From Taibaiella lutea (lineage in GTDB: Bacteria > Bacteroidota > Bacteroidia > Chitinophagales > Chitinophagaceae): a stretch of 64,000 nt of DNA. Positions 8,818-17,722 of this stretch are shown here, one piece after another. Within the stretch, counting starts at the first letter, position 1; every line of letters starts with the position of its first letter. The notes under the pieces are model-generated. The model was not told the origin of the DNA. It worked only from the letters and a program-made list of their open reading frames with translations, and ran no database searches. Location of the stretch: the NCBI RefSeq assembly GCF_008629695.1, contig NZ_VWSH01000001.1, positions 1,577,990 to 1,641,989 on the forward strand, in the 5' to 3' direction. A program made the translations under genes and the position numbers.

Positions 8818-8839
8818 CAATTATGGTCATTCAATATTT

Positions 8840-9190
8840 TTATTCGATTCCGAAATATTCCAGAATATACTCTTTCAGTAAAGCATCTTGTGCCATCAGT
8901 GTATCCTGGTCTGTTTCTACATGTTTCAATTGCCTGAAATGCGGCCAGCCTTCATCATCATATCCTTCTAACTGATAATAACCATCTTGTGCCAGTAGTG
9001 TGCAAACCGCAACATGCATCAGATCCTGTTTCTGCTCTTTTGAGAATTTTATTTTGGGAATCCTGCCTCTGTATTCATTCATGCCAATCAAAAACAAAAT
9101 GGCTTCCATATTGGGTTTCTTGCCAAATTTTTCCACCAAATCAGCTTCTAATATAATCCAACGCTCAAATATTGCTCTTGTCTTTTCCAT
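8840..9190 (-). CDS. Conserved hypothetical protein of Bacteroidota (116 aa)
   Basis: Soluble, acidic, no signal peptide or membrane segment. The N-terminus (MEKTRAIFERWIILEADLVEKFGKKPNMEAILFLIGMNE) and the DGYYQLEGYDDEGWPHFRQL stretch are typical of a short protein I have seen only as a conserved hypothetical in this phylum. It lies 97 nt downstream of the MoxR-type ATPase gene and upstream of the aminotransferase, all on the minus strand. No function can be assigned. Confidence 0.65.
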   Translation of the reverse strand: MEKTRAIFERWIILEADLVEKFGKKPNMEAILFLIGMNEYRGRIPKIKFSKEQKQDLMHVAVCTLLAQDGYYQLEGYDDEGWPHFRQLKHVETDQDTLMAQDALLKEYILEYFGIE

Positions 9191-9287
9191 TTTTAAATTG
9201 TTTCATTGCCAAAATGATTAAATTGTTATTGCGATGTTGCATTCACAATATGGTTTGAACAATTAAACCATAAAACCATTTAATCCA

Positions 9288-10253
9288 TTACAATAATCTG
9301 TCTATCAACTCAGCAATTGAAATGCCTTCTGCTTCTGCCTTGTAGCTTCCTACTACTCTGTGCAAAAGTACGGATTGTGCCATAGCTTTTACATCTTCAA
9401 TATCAGGAGAATATTTGCCATGTAATAAAGCATAGCATTTAGCAGCCAATATCAGATTCTGCGAAGCGCGCGGACCTGCGCCCCAGGCCAGGTACTGAGT
9501 TGCAAGGCTATTACTGTCGTTTTTATTTGGCCTTGTTTTCTGAACCAGTCTTACAGCATATTCCAACACATTATCAGGTACCGGAACTCTTCTCACCAAT
9601 TGCTGGAAATATAAAATCTCTTCTGCATGCAAAACCTTGGGTAAATTAATATTCTGCGGACTTGTGGTCTGTCTTACAATCTGAACTTCCTCTTCAAAAG
9701 CCGGGTAATCCACAATTATCTGAAACATAAAACGGTCCAGTTGTGCTTCAGGCAAGGGATAGGTCCCTTCCTGTTCAATCGGATTTTGTGTGGCTAATAC
9801 AAAAAAAGGTGCGGGCAATTTAAACTCTTCGCCTGCAGTGGTTACATTTCGTTCCTGCATGGCTTCCAGTAAGGCTGCCTGAGTCTTGGGCGGTGTACGG
9901 TTTATTTCATCGGCCAAAACAATATTTGCAAAAATGGGTCCTTTTAAAAACTTGAACCTGCGGTTTTCGTCTAATATTTCTGCACCTGTAATATCGCCCG
10001 GCATAAGGTCGGGTGTAAACTGAATACGCTTGAATGACAAATCCAAAGCATCTGCAACTGTTTTTACCAATAATGTTTTTGCGAGCCCGGGAACACCCAC
10101 CAGCAAGCTATGTCCATTACAAAGAATAGAAATAATCAGCTTTTCTATCACATCCATTTGCCCTACAATAACCTGCCCAACGGCACCACGCAGTTCTTCG
10201 TATTTCTGTTGCAGGCCTTTTACAGCTTCAACATCAGATGAATAATTTACCAT
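9288..10253 (-). CDS. MoxR-family AAA+ ATPase
   Basis: Walker A GVPGLAKT at residues 53-60, Walker B IVLADEINRTPPKTQ near 110, sensor-1 stretch FFVLATQNPIEQEGTYPLPEAQLDRF, and a C-terminal lid with GAGPRASQNLILAAK. MoxR ATPases act as chaperones that insert metals or assemble complexes and usually sit beside DUF58 and von Willebrand-A genes. None of these partners is adjacent here; the next genes are mqnC upstream and a hypothetical gene downstream. The 321-aa length is standard. Confidence 0.9.
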   Translation of the reverse strand: MVNYSSDVEAVKGLQQKYEELRGAVGQVIVGQMDVIEKLIISILCNGHSLLVGVPGLAKTLLVKTVADALDLSFKRIQFTPDLMPGDITGAEILDENRRFKFLKGPIFANIVLADEINRTPPKTQAALLEAMQERNVTTAGEEFKLPAPFFVLATQNPIEQEGTYPLPEAQLDRFMFQIIVDYPAFEEEVQIVRQTTSPQNINLPKVLHAEEILYFQQLVRRVPVPDNVLEYAVRLVQKTRPNKNDSNSLATQYLAWGAGPRASQNLILAAKCYALLHGKYSPDIEDVKAMAQSVLLHRVVGSYKAEAEGISIAELIDRLL

Positions 10254-10380
10254 ATTCCAAAGTAAGGGGATAATTGGGAAATGAGCAAATTAGTCTTTTA
10301 GCCGTTAGTGAATAGAGATTAAAGGTTAGTAATTAGTGGTCAATCATGAGAAGTAATAGAGATATGAAACTGATTCAACT

Positions 10381-10412
10381 GAAAATGCCAATCTTAAAAG
10401 ATTGGCATTTTC
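10381..10412 (-). terminator. Terminator of mqnC
   Basis: A 15-bp perfect stem (gaaaatgccaatctt and its complement) with a 2-nt loop, 28 nt downstream of the mqnC stop on the minus strand. Confidence 0.75.
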
Positions 10413-10439
10413 TATAAAAACAAATTTAAAAACTATCGA

Positions 10440-11561
10440 CTAATAATTAATCACCTGCTGTTCCAGCAACGGCATTTCGCGGAATTCATATTGCTGGTTA
10501 CGCAATTGCGGTTCGAAACCCGCTTCCCGAATAGCCTCCTGAATACCTTCGGCGGTAAAACGATGTGGTGCACCTGCGGCGCTCACTACATTTTCTTCAA
10601 TCATGATAGAGCCGAAATCATTGGCTCCTGCATGTAAACAAAGCTGTGCTGTCTGTTTACCAACGGTCAGCCAGCTTGCCTGAATGTTTTTCACATTTGG
10701 CAGCATAATACGGCTCATGGCAATCATTCGGATATATTCTTCGGGTGTAGTATCATTTTTAGCCCGACGAATACGTTTCAACAAAGTATCGACATCCTGG
10801 AAAGTCCATGGAATAAAAGCAAGAAACCCTTTTGCATCTTCCGGTTTTTTGGCCTGCACTTCACGCAATTTTACTAAATGCTCGAAACGTTCCATAATGG
10901 TTTCCACATGTCCGAACATCATGGTAGCGCTGGTTGTAAGCTTTAACTGATGCGCCACTTCCATAATATCCAGCCATTCTTTTGCACCACATTTCCCTTT
11001 GGAAATCAGACGGCGTACCCTGTCATCCAGAATTTCAGCACCCGGGCCGGGCATACTGTCCATACCGGCCTCTTTCAATGCTGATAAAGCTTCATAATAA
11101 GTTACACCGCTTACTTTGCAAATATGTGCAATCTCCGGTGGCCCTAACGCGTGAAGTTTCAGATTTGGATATAGTGCTTTTAACTGCCTGAATAAATCCA
11201 CATAATAAGGCAGACCCAAATCAGGATGGTGACCTCCCTGCAATAAAAGCTGTTCGCCTCCGTAGCGGAAGGTTTCTTCTATTTTACGTTTATAGGTTTC
11301 AATATCGGTCGTATATCCTTCGGCATGGCCGGGAATGCGGTAAAAATTACAAAACTTACAATTGGCCGTACAAACATTGGTTGTGTTCATATTACGGTCA
11401 ATAATCCAGGTGACTTTATTATACGGCACCTGAATTTTACGCAGTTCATTCGCCACAAAAGCAATTTCAGCAAGCGGTGCATGTTCAAACATATAGGCTC
11501 CTTCTTCTGCAGAAAGAAACTCAAAATTGAGCGCACGTCGATATAGTTCGGAAAGATTCAT
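10440..11561 (-). CDS. mqnC: Cyclic dehypoxanthinyl futalosine synthase MqnC
   Basis: Radical SAM enzyme of the futalosine route to menaquinone. It converts dehypoxanthinyl futalosine to its cyclic form. The 4Fe-4S motif CTANCKFC (Cys64, Cys68, Cys71) is followed by NFYRIPGH, and LLQGGHHPDLGL and the TTSATMMFGHVET stretch are characteristic of the MqnC/MqnE/CofH group. The N-terminal residues and NFYR favour MqnC over MqnE. It stands alone with its own terminator; other mqn genes are not in the window. It indicates menaquinone-based respiration. Confidence 0.93.
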   Translation of the reverse strand: MNLSELYRRALNFEFLSAEEGAYMFEHAPLAEIAFVANELRKIQVPYNKVTWIIDRNMNTTNVCTANCKFCNFYRIPGHAEGYTTDIETYKRKIEETFRYGGEQLLLQGGHHPDLGLPYYVDLFRQLKALYPNLKLHALGPPEIAHICKVSGVTYYEALSALKEAGMDSMPGPGAEILDDRVRRLISKGKCGAKEWLDIMEVAHQLKLTTSATMMFGHVETIMERFEHLVKLREVQAKKPEDAKGFLAFIPWTFQDVDTLLKRIRRAKNDTTPEEYIRMIAMSRIMLPNVKNIQASWLTVGKQTAQLCLHAGANDFGSIMIEENVVSAAGAPHRFTAEGIQEAIREAGFEPQLRNQQYEFREMPLLEQQVINY

Positions 11562-11721
11562 TGTCGCAATTTATCTGTAAAAATTTCACCGGTCATTCAG
11601 TGAAACGCTGTTGAAAAGCAAAGTTAAGATAAAAATGCGCTGAGGCATGAAAGATTGACAATAGGCCTATCGATATTAATTCTTATCAGAATATCATTAA
11701 ACAAGAAAAATATAAATATTC

Positions 11722-12627
11722 CTAATAATATTGTTCTGCTCCTTTCAAAATTGTCTTTAAAGATTTCCGCAATTGCTGTGGTTGTAATACTTCCACCTCA
11801 TCGCCATGTTTCAGGATTTCCATTACAAAGTCATGGGTAATGAATAATAATAATTTCACCTGTAATTCCTTTTCGTCTTCTTTAATAATTTGCTGGGAAA
11901 TGTGTAGCGGAAGGCTTTTGATATATTTGCCTTTATTACCTTTAAACGAAAGAATAATTTCTTCCGGTTTTGCATTGGTTTCAGAAGGTCTCACAATACC
12001 AAAACAATGTTCAAAATAAGTATTTACATTAAAATTCTTATCAGCCTTGAAACGCTGTTTCGTTGTTTCCGGATAACTCATTCTATCCAGAGCAAAAATC
12101 TTTATGGTATTATCCTTCAGGTCCTTTGCCAGTAAATACCAGCGACTTTCAAATTCTTTTAGTGCCAACGGTTCTGCCCTTCTTGCCGTTGCATCGCTGT
12201 TATCATATTTTTCGTATTCAAACTTAATGATGAATTTCCCTTTTAATGCCTGCATAAGCTCACTGAAATGTTCCATGCCTTGCGGACGTCGCTTTTCAAG
12301 ATGTACAAAATCGGCAATACTTTCCATCATATTCAAAGCAAGGTAAGTATTGTAAGTATCGGCAATTCTGCCGCCAAAATCATCCTGAATTTCTTCTTCT
12401 TCCAGGTAATATTTGTTCAGCGATTTATTATAACCGATTTCCCTTTTGAACATGGAAAGGATTTCATTTTTATCTCTTATGAATGTTCGTTTTGAAAAAC
12501 TGAAAGCATAGCCATGTGTCTCGCATTCCAGCTCATAATAATCCTGAATTTCCTCCAGGCTTGCAGGCGCTTTCTGAAGTTTACGGAGAATGCATTGATG
12601 ACGAAAATAATAATCGGTATGCGACAT
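11722..12627 (-). CDS. WYL-domain transcriptional regulator
   Basis: N-terminal winged-helix region (MSHTDYYFRHQCILRKLQKAPASLEEIQDYYE..., FSKRTFIRDKNEI), a middle WYL domain (IKFEYEKYDNSDATARRAEPLALKEFESRWYLLAKD) and a C-terminal WCX-like extension. WYL regulators bind nucleic acid or nucleotide ligands and often control DNA-damage or defence genes. The open frame continues to 12672, but the residues before MSHTDYY are not family-like. It follows a terminator and a 156-aa unknown gene that runs the same way; a functional link is possible but unproven. Confidence 0.88.
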   Translation of the reverse strand: MSHTDYYFRHQCILRKLQKAPASLEEIQDYYELECETHGYAFSFSKRTFIRDKNEILSMFKREIGYNKSLNKYYLEEEEIQDDFGGRIADTYNTYLALNMMESIADFVHLEKRRPQGMEHFSELMQALKGKFIIKFEYEKYDNSDATARRAEPLALKEFESRWYLLAKDLKDNTIKIFALDRMSYPETTKQRFKADKNFNVNTYFEHCFGIVRPSETNAKPEEIILSFKGNKGKYIKSLPLHISQQIIKEDEKELQVKLLLFITHDFVMEILKHGDEVEVLQPQQLRKSLKTILKGAEQYY

Positions 12628-12687
12628 AGTTTTTGCAATTGTATAAATAAAAACAAAGTTCAAATCTAACAATAAAAAGAAAGAAAA

Positions 12688-12714
12688 GCCGACAACCCCT
12701 CCTCGGGTGCCGGC
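12688..12714 (-). terminator. GC-rich terminator of the 156-aa gene
   Basis: A GC-rich hairpin (gccggca / tgtcggc type stem with one mismatch and one bulge) is followed on the minus strand by a long T-rich run. It separates the 156-aa gene from the WYL regulator gene. Confidence 0.7.
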
Positions 12715-12747
12715 CTCCTGATGACAGGAATTTAATGGGGTTAGGGT

Positions 12748-13218
12748 TTAATTATAAATAATATCAGCAGGGCCCATCAGGCCACCTAAGGTTTTATATT
12801 TACTTTCAAAATGATTGGTATTCCAATGGCTGCGAATCCAATTCAACCATGATTCAGATTTGTTTTTATCCATTAACGGGGAAGGATGAAAAGTATTTTC
12901 TTTCTCGAACTGCGCAGCAATAGCTTCGTCAAAAAACAAGTCGTGCAGGCAAAGTATATGTTGCTTTTCATAGTCTTCATTCTTTCTGAACCGGAACAGC
13001 GTTTTATGCCTCAACTTACCACTGAGTATATATTTAGCTTCGGTATAGTAGATTACATTATCTGTGTTTTTATTTTCAAAAAGATGAATGGTCAATTCCA
13101 AAGCCTCTCCGTTTCTGACACAGTAAAAATGCCTTGGGTGGGTAACCGCTCTGAAACCTAACCTGCTGATTAAATCCTGAGAAACGTTGATTGTTTCGTA
13201 AACTTGCATTGTCTCCAT
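12748..13218 (-). CDS. Hypothetical protein (156 aa) with upstream operator-like repeat
   Basis: I do not recognise the family. It is soluble and rich in aromatic and charged residues (HFYCVRNGEALELTIHLF, GKLRHKTLFRFRKNEDY, ESWLNWIRSHWNTNHF), with no signal peptide. It has its own -7 box (13264-13271), an inverted repeat just upstream of that box, and a strong terminator downstream. It is therefore probably a single regulated transcription unit. The WYL regulator gene next to it is a candidate regulator (inference). Confidence 0.6.
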   Translation of the reverse strand: METMQVYETINVSQDLISRLGFRAVTHPRHFYCVRNGEALELTIHLFENKNTDNVIYYTEAKYILSGKLRHKTLFRFRKNEDYEKQHILCLHDLFFDEAIAAQFEKENTFHPSPLMDKNKSESWLNWIRSHWNTNHFESKYKTLGGLMGPADIIYN

Positions 13219-13263
13219 ATTGAATATGTTTTAATGGTGAATACTTTGTTTCATTTGATAAAT

Positions 13264-13271
13264 CAAAGGTA
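13264..13271 (-). promoter_or_regulatory. Putative -7 box of the 156-aa gene
   Basis: TACCTTTG on the minus strand is a full match to TAnnTTTG, about 45 nt upstream of the start codon. Confidence 0.5.
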
Positions 13272-13280
13272 GTTTTGCTG

Positions 13281-13299
13281 TACGCCATTTTGCGGCGTA
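13281..13299. promoter_or_regulatory. Inverted repeat, candidate operator
   Basis: tacgcc at 13281-13286 and ggcgta at 13294-13299 form a perfect inverted repeat with a 7-nt spacer. It begins 9 nt upstream of the -7 box of the 156-aa gene, inside the promoter, where a repressor or activator could act. Confidence 0.45.
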
Positions 13300-13467
13300 G
13301 TAAAATAAAAGTAGTATTCAGGGAAAAAATTATTCCTATCAGGTGTCTTTGGTCAACTATTTGTAACAAACTGTGTTTCTTTGGCTTTATAAAACATTCA
13401 TATCAAAACATACTACTCTTCTTTTATTTAATTAGCTTTATGCAATACACGTTCCAAACCGAAGCTC

Positions 13468-14670
13468 ATGGGATTTTTTACATTTAAGAAACAACGGCCC
13501 TCCAATGAGGAAGCCGAATTAACAGTTCAGCCCAGACCCAGGAATTTCCCGTTTTATATAAAGGCGCCACTTGTCCTGATTGGTCTTTACCTGTTCTTTT
13601 ATATTCTGTCTTTATTACAGGATATTTTAGTTCCGTTTGCATTTGCAGGTCTGATTGCAATATTGCTGAATCCGCTTTACAACAGGCTGGAGAAATGGAA
13701 GGTGCCTAAGATACTTGCAATAATCTTAACCTTACTGACGGCTATTATTGTTCTGGCGGGGGTTATGCTTTTCCTATCTACCCAGATTATTCAGTTTGGC
13801 GACATGTTGCCCCAGTTGAAACAAAAGTCATTAGGGCTGTTGAATGAAGCTCAACAATGGGTAAGCATGAAGTTCAATATTCCGCTGGACAAACAGATGA
13901 AGATGCTCAATGATACTTTAAATAACAGCAAAGGTTATCTGGGGCAGACTTTAAATACTGTTTTTGGTATCGTAAGTTATTTTGTACTGATACCGTTGTA
14001 TGTGTTTTTATTACTTTTCTATAAGCCGTTATTACTGAATTTTATTTTTGAAGTATTCAAAGAAGATAATAAAGAACAGGTAGCCGACATTTTACAGGAA
14101 ACGAAAAGTGCCGTTCAAAGTTATATTGTAGGCCTGATGATAGAGGCTTGTATCATTGCAACACTGAACTCAGTTGCATTGATGATTCTGGGTGTAAAAT
14201 ATGCTATTCTGATTGGTGTTATAGGTGCTATCTTAAACGTTGTACCATATATCGGCGGAGTTATTGCAATAGCCATTCCGGTACTTATTTCTTTTGTAAC
14301 GAAAGATGACGGTCTTACAACGCCGGTTTTAATTGTAATTGCCTACCTGGTCATTCAATTCATAGATAATAATATTGTTGTGCCGCGTGTAGTATCATCA
14401 AAAGTATCTGTCAATGCGCTTGTTTCCATAGTTATTGTTTTGCTTGGCGGAACGCTCTGGGGAGTCAGCGGGATGTTTCTTTCCATACCTTTTGTTGCAG
14501 TGCTGAAAATTATTTTTGACCGCATAAATGAACTGAAGCCCTGGGGCAAATTATTGGGAGAAGAAATGCCAAAAAATATCCCTCATAAGGTGGTTATTAA
14601 AGAAGAGCAGGGAAATGAGAATTCAGAAGACAAAACTCAAACTAATGATACAAAGGAAAATATGGAGTAG
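13468..14670 (+). CDS. AI-2E family (PerM/YdiK-type) permease
   Basis: About eight membrane segments in the order typical of PF01594 proteins, with the amphipathic region containing PLDKQMKMLNDTLNN and the conserved C-terminal block IGGVIAIAIPVLISF ... QFIDNNIVVPRVVSSKVSVNALVSI. A charged, Glu/Asn-rich cytoplasmic tail follows. The family includes TqsA and sodium/proton antiporters, so the substrate cannot be inferred. At 400 aa with an ATG start it is complete. It lies 86 nt upstream of an MscS gene and may be co-transcribed with it. Confidence 0.85.
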   Translation: MGFFTFKKQRPSNEEAELTVQPRPRNFPFYIKAPLVLIGLYLFFYILSLLQDILVPFAFAGLIAILLNPLYNRLEKWKVPKILAIILTLLTAIIVLAGVMLFLSTQIIQFGDMLPQLKQKSLGLLNEAQQWVSMKFNIPLDKQMKMLNDTLNNSKGYLGQTLNTVFGIVSYFVLIPLYVFLLLFYKPLLLNFIFEVFKEDNKEQVADILQETKSAVQSYIVGLMIEACIIATLNSVALMILGVKYAILIGVIGAILNVVPYIGGVIAIAIPVLISFVTKDDGLTTPVLIVIAYLVIQFIDNNIVVPRVVSSKVSVNALVSIVIVLLGGTLWGVSGMFLSIPFVAVLKIIFDRINELKPWGKLLGEEMPKNIPHKVVIKEEQGNENSEDKTQTNDTKENME

Positions 14671-14755
14671 TTAAAAAAATATTTTAAAATTTTATGAGTT
14701 TGGCATAAAAGTTGTAGTGGTATATCTGTATTATTTTCACAAAATCATAACTGAT

Positions 14756-15613
14756 ATGACTTATTTACAAATCACACAAAGTTTACCTACTCCAAACGGT
14801 GTCGTAAACACAGGAAAAGAGTGGCTTACGAGCCTCCAGGTCTTAGCGCTTGATTACGGGCCCAAGATAATTGGCGCGATCTTAATTTACATAATTGGTT
14901 CCTGGTTGATAAGGAAGGCCAATGGGGTATTACAGAAGTTATTTGCGACGAAAAATTTTGATGCCACTCTTCAGCGTTTTCTGCTTTCGGTTATAAAAGC
15001 AGCCCTTACTATTTTATTGTTCCTTGTTATTGTAAGTAAAATCGGGGTTGACATTACCGGTTTTGCTGCATTATTGGCGGGAGCAGGCCTGGCAATCGGC
15101 GCAGCACTAAATGGTTCACTCGGTAACCTTGCCGGAGGAGTAATGATTATGATATTCAAGCCGTTCAAAGTACATGATATGATTGAAGCGCAGGGAATGA
15201 CAGGCATCGTACAGGAAATAGGTATTTTTAATACCACTATGCTTTCGCCGGAAAATAAAGTCATCATTCTTCCAAATGGCGGCTTGTCAACAGGTGTGAT
15301 TACAAATTATACAACCCACGGAAATTTAAGAGTGGATTTATCTATGGCGATTGCATTAGATATGGATATTGATAAAGCCCGTAAAATAGCAACTGAAGCT
15401 ATGTTGCAGCATCCAAAAGTACTTACGGCACCATCACCGGAGGTGAGTGTCCTGAAAGTAGGAGATGGCATGGTTTCTCTTGCTATACGGCCATATACCT
15501 TGCAGGCAGATTATTGGGATGTTTATTTCGGCGTTCAGGAGCGTGTCAAAAAAGCCTTTGATGAAAACGGAATAGCAGCACCTATACCGACAAGGGTTCT
15601 TATCAATAAATAA
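14756..15613 (+). CDS. MscS-family small-conductance mechanosensitive channel
   Basis: Three N-terminal membrane helices; the pore-lining TM3 shows the Ala/Gly pattern ALLAGAGLAIGAALNGSLGNLAGGVMI, followed by FKPFKVHDMIEAQGMTGIVQEIGIFNTTM and the beta domain ILPNGGLSTGVITNYT. It releases osmolytes on hypo-osmotic shock. The open frame begins with a GTG at 14717, but ATG 14756 is the more likely start (285 aa, the usual length). The gene ends before a strong bidirectional terminator. A second, MscL-type channel is encoded at 45640. Confidence 0.93.
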   Translation: MTYLQITQSLPTPNGVVNTGKEWLTSLQVLALDYGPKIIGAILIYIIGSWLIRKANGVLQKLFATKNFDATLQRFLLSVIKAALTILLFLVIVSKIGVDITGFAALLAGAGLAIGAALNGSLGNLAGGVMIMIFKPFKVHDMIEAQGMTGIVQEIGIFNTTMLSPENKVIILPNGGLSTGVITNYTTHGNLRVDLSMAIALDMDIDKARKIATEAMLQHPKVLTAPSPEVSVLKVGDGMVSLAIRPYTLQADYWDVYFGVQERVKKAFDENGIAAPIPTRVLINK

Positions 15614-15658
15614 TTGGTTTAACAGAACGATAGCTTGTGCTTTTTGCAACAGGGCAAA

Positions 15659-15702
15659 ATAAAAGAGAGGTTAGTTGAATGTTCAACTAACCTCTCTTTT
15701 AT
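15659..15702. terminator. Bidirectional terminator between mscS-like gene and fabH
   Basis: A 21-bp perfect stem (left arm includes aaaagagaggttagttgaa) with a 2-nt loop and A/T flanks separates two convergent genes. Confidence 0.85.
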
Positions 15703-15722
15703 GATCGAATTAAATTATTGAC

Positions 15723-16712
15723 TTAGTAAGCCCATTTAATATAGGTAGAACCCCATGTAAACCCACCGCCAAAAGCAGCAAGAATAAGGTTATCGCCTTT
15801 TTTCAATTTACTTTCCCACTCCCATAAACACAATGGAATAGTACCGCTTGTGGTATTACCATAACGCTGAATATTCAGCATCACTTTTTCTTCCGGCAAG
15901 CCCATTCTATCTGAAGTCGCGCTGATGATGCGCAAGTTAGCCTGATGTGGCACCAGCCAATCAACATCTTCTGCGGTAAGTCCGTTACGTTCCATTATTT
16001 CGGCAGAAACATTGGCCATATTTGTAACAGCAAATTTAAAAACCGTTTGTCCTTCCTGATAAATATAATGTTGCCTTGCCGTAACAGTTTCAATAGAAGC
16101 CGGCATTTTAGAACCTCCGGCTTTTTGGTGTAAATGCACCCAACCTTTACCGTCGCTTTTCAATATAGAATCCAGCACGCCATTGCCTTCCTCGTTTGGC
16201 TCTAACAACACAGCACCAGCGCCGTCGCCAAAAATAATACAGGTAGAACGGTCAGTATAATCTACTATAGAACTCATTTTATCGGCACCAACTATAATCA
16301 CTTTCTTATTACGGCCGCTTTCAATAAATTGAGCGCCTGTATTCAGGGCGTATATAAAACCACTGCATGCAGCACTTACATCATAACTGAAAGCGTTAGT
16401 CAAACCACAATTGGCAGCAACAAGGTTTGCCGTAGCCGGGAATTGCATATCGGGTGTTGTAGTTGCGCAAATAAGCAAATCGATAGATTCAGGATCAATG
16501 TTCTTTTTCTTCAAAAGATCTTTCACGGCTTCTGTGGCCATGAAAGAAGTTCCCAATCCCTCACCTTTCAATATTCTGCGCTCTTTGATGCCCGTTCGGG
16601 CTGTTATCCATTCGTCTGTGGTGTCGACGATCGTTTCTAATTCCTTATTGGATAAAATATATTCCGGCACATAGCCACCGACAGCTGTAATTGCTGCGTG
16701 CATTTTTCCCAT
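15723..16712 (-). CDS. fabH: Beta-ketoacyl-ACP synthase III FabH
   Basis: Condenses acyl-CoA with malonyl-ACP to start fatty acid synthesis. The catalytic triad is visible: Cys116 in DVSAACSGF, His256 in VPHQANLR and Asn286 in GNTTSG. The [10 protein letters not shown] loop is also present. At 329 aa it is full length; a start three codons later is possible. It lies downstream of fabG (121-nt gap) but has its own -7 box. The acyl primer (acetyl or branched) cannot be told from sequence. Confidence 0.95.
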   Translation of the reverse strand: MGKMHAAITAVGGYVPEYILSNKELETIVDTTDEWITARTGIKERRILKGEGLGTSFMATEAVKDLLKKKNIDPESIDLLICATTTPDMQFPATANLVAANCGLTNAFSYDVSAACSGFIYALNTGAQFIESGRNKKVIIVGADKMSSIVDYTDRSTCIIFGDGAGAVLLEPNEEGNGVLDSILKSDGKGWVHLHQKAGGSKMPASIETVTARQHYIYQEGQTVFKFAVTNMANVSAEIMERNGLTAEDVDWLVPHQANLRIISATSDRMGLPEEKVMLNIQRYGNTTSGTIPLCLWEWESKLKKGDNLILAAFGGGFTWGSTYIKWAY

Positions 16713-16736
16713 TCAATAATTTATTTTAATAGCAGA

Positions 16737-16763
16737 CAAAGGTAGTCTAAAATGAAATTCCAA
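16737..16763 (-). promoter_or_regulatory. Putative fabH promoter
   Basis: The minus strand carries TACCTTTG (16744-16737), a full -7 match, with TTG 16 nt upstream (16763-16761). The leader would be about 20 nt. Confidence 0.5.
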
Positions 16764-16833
16764 GTTATAAATCAAAAATTCCAAATCTCAACTTCAAATT
16801 GCTTGTCCCTATTTCTAATTTCCAATTTCAATA

Positions 16834-17580
16834 TTATATATTCATCCCGCCGCAGGCGCTCAACACCTGACCGGTCATATAAGCACTCATATCGGAAGCC
16901 AGGAATAATGCAACATTTGCAATTTCTTCAGGCTTGCCAAAACGCTGTAACGGTATTTTTTCAAACCACTGGCTTGCATCGCCTTCTTTTAAATAATGTG
17001 TCATGTCTGTTTCTACAAACCCCGGAGCAATAGCATTGCAACGTACATTACGGCTACCCAATTCCTGTGCAACCGATTTTGTAAAACCAATAATACCTGC
17101 TTTGGAAGCGGCATAACTGCTTTGACCTGCATTACCTTTTACACCAACTATGGAGCTCATATTGATAATACTGCCGCTGCGGGCTTTCATCATGGTACGG
17201 ATTACCTGTTTTGTAAGATTGAAAACAGATTTCAGATTTGCATGCATTACTTCATCCCACTGGTCGGAGGTGACACGCAATAATAAATTATCGCGGGAAA
17301 TGCCTGCATTATTTACACAAATATCAATAGCACCAAATTCTTTTACCACATCGTTTGCCAAAGCTTCCGCCGCCGCAAAATCCGCCGCATCACTTTTATA
17401 CGCTTTTGCTTTTACCCCCATTGCCGTTAATTTATCTTCAAGGGCTTTTGCTTTTTCATCAGAAGATAAGTAAGTGAACGCGACATTGGCGCCATGTTCA
17501 GCAAACTTCAAAGCAATGGCTTCACCGATTCCACGGCTGCCACCGGTTACAATAGCGGTTTTATTTTCGAGTAGTTTCAT
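16834..17580 (-). CDS. fabG: 3-oxoacyl-ACP reductase FabG
   Basis: Short-chain dehydrogenase that reduces 3-oxoacyl-ACP with NADPH. It has TGGSRGIG at residues 12-19, NNAG near 90-93, and the catalytic Ser143, Tyr156 and Lys160 (YAASK). The C-terminus ends MTGQVLSACGGMNI, close to the typical GQTLHVNGGMYM of FabG. The length (248 aa) is normal. It is upstream of fabH on the same strand. Confidence 0.93.
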   Translation of the reverse strand: MKLLENKTAIVTGGSRGIGEAIALKFAEHGANVAFTYLSSDEKAKALEDKLTAMGVKAKAYKSDAADFAAAEALANDVVKEFGAIDICVNNAGISRDNLLLRVTSDQWDEVMHANLKSVFNLTKQVIRTMMKARSGSIINMSSIVGVKGNAGQSSYAASKAGIIGFTKSVAQELGSRNVRCNAIAPGFVETDMTHYLKEGDASQWFEKIPLQRFGKPEEIANVALFLASDMSAYMTGQVLSACGGMNI

Positions 17581-17595
17581 TTAGTGGATTGTTTG

Positions 17596-17629
17596 CAAAA
17601 TTAACTTCATAAGAATGACACATATCAAA
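17596..17629 (-). promoter_or_regulatory. Putative fabG promoter
   Basis: On the minus strand TTTG (17629-17626), 22 nt, then TAATTTTG (17603-17596) match the Bacteroidota -33/-7 pattern, with the start codon about 15 nt further on. Confidence 0.5.
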
Positions 17630-17685
17630 GAATAATCATCCTTTCTGTTTCAGGCCGCTAAAATAAACCATAAAATTGAAAATCG

Positions 17686-17693
17686 TACTTTTG
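17686..17693 (+). promoter_or_regulatory. Putative -7 box of the 227-aa gene
   Basis: TACTTTTG fits TAnnTTTG and lies 29 nt upstream of the ATG at 17723. No good -33 element is visible. It is divergent from the fabG promoter. Confidence 0.4.
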
Positions 17694-17722
17694 GAAGAAA
17701 TCAGCCAATATCCGAGCCTTAC

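Noticed and set aside
9288-10253. MoxR ATPase as part of a phage-defence system
   Set aside because: No vWA, DUF58 or nuclease partner gene is adjacent; it looks like an ordinary chaperone ATPase.
13468-14670. Dedicated autoinducer-2 exporter
   Set aside because: The family name is historical; no quorum-sensing gene is nearby and the substrate cannot be inferred.
17411-17424. Another copy of the TTACCCCCAT motif
   Set aside because: It lies inside the fabG coding region, not upstream of a gene, and the flanking bases differ.
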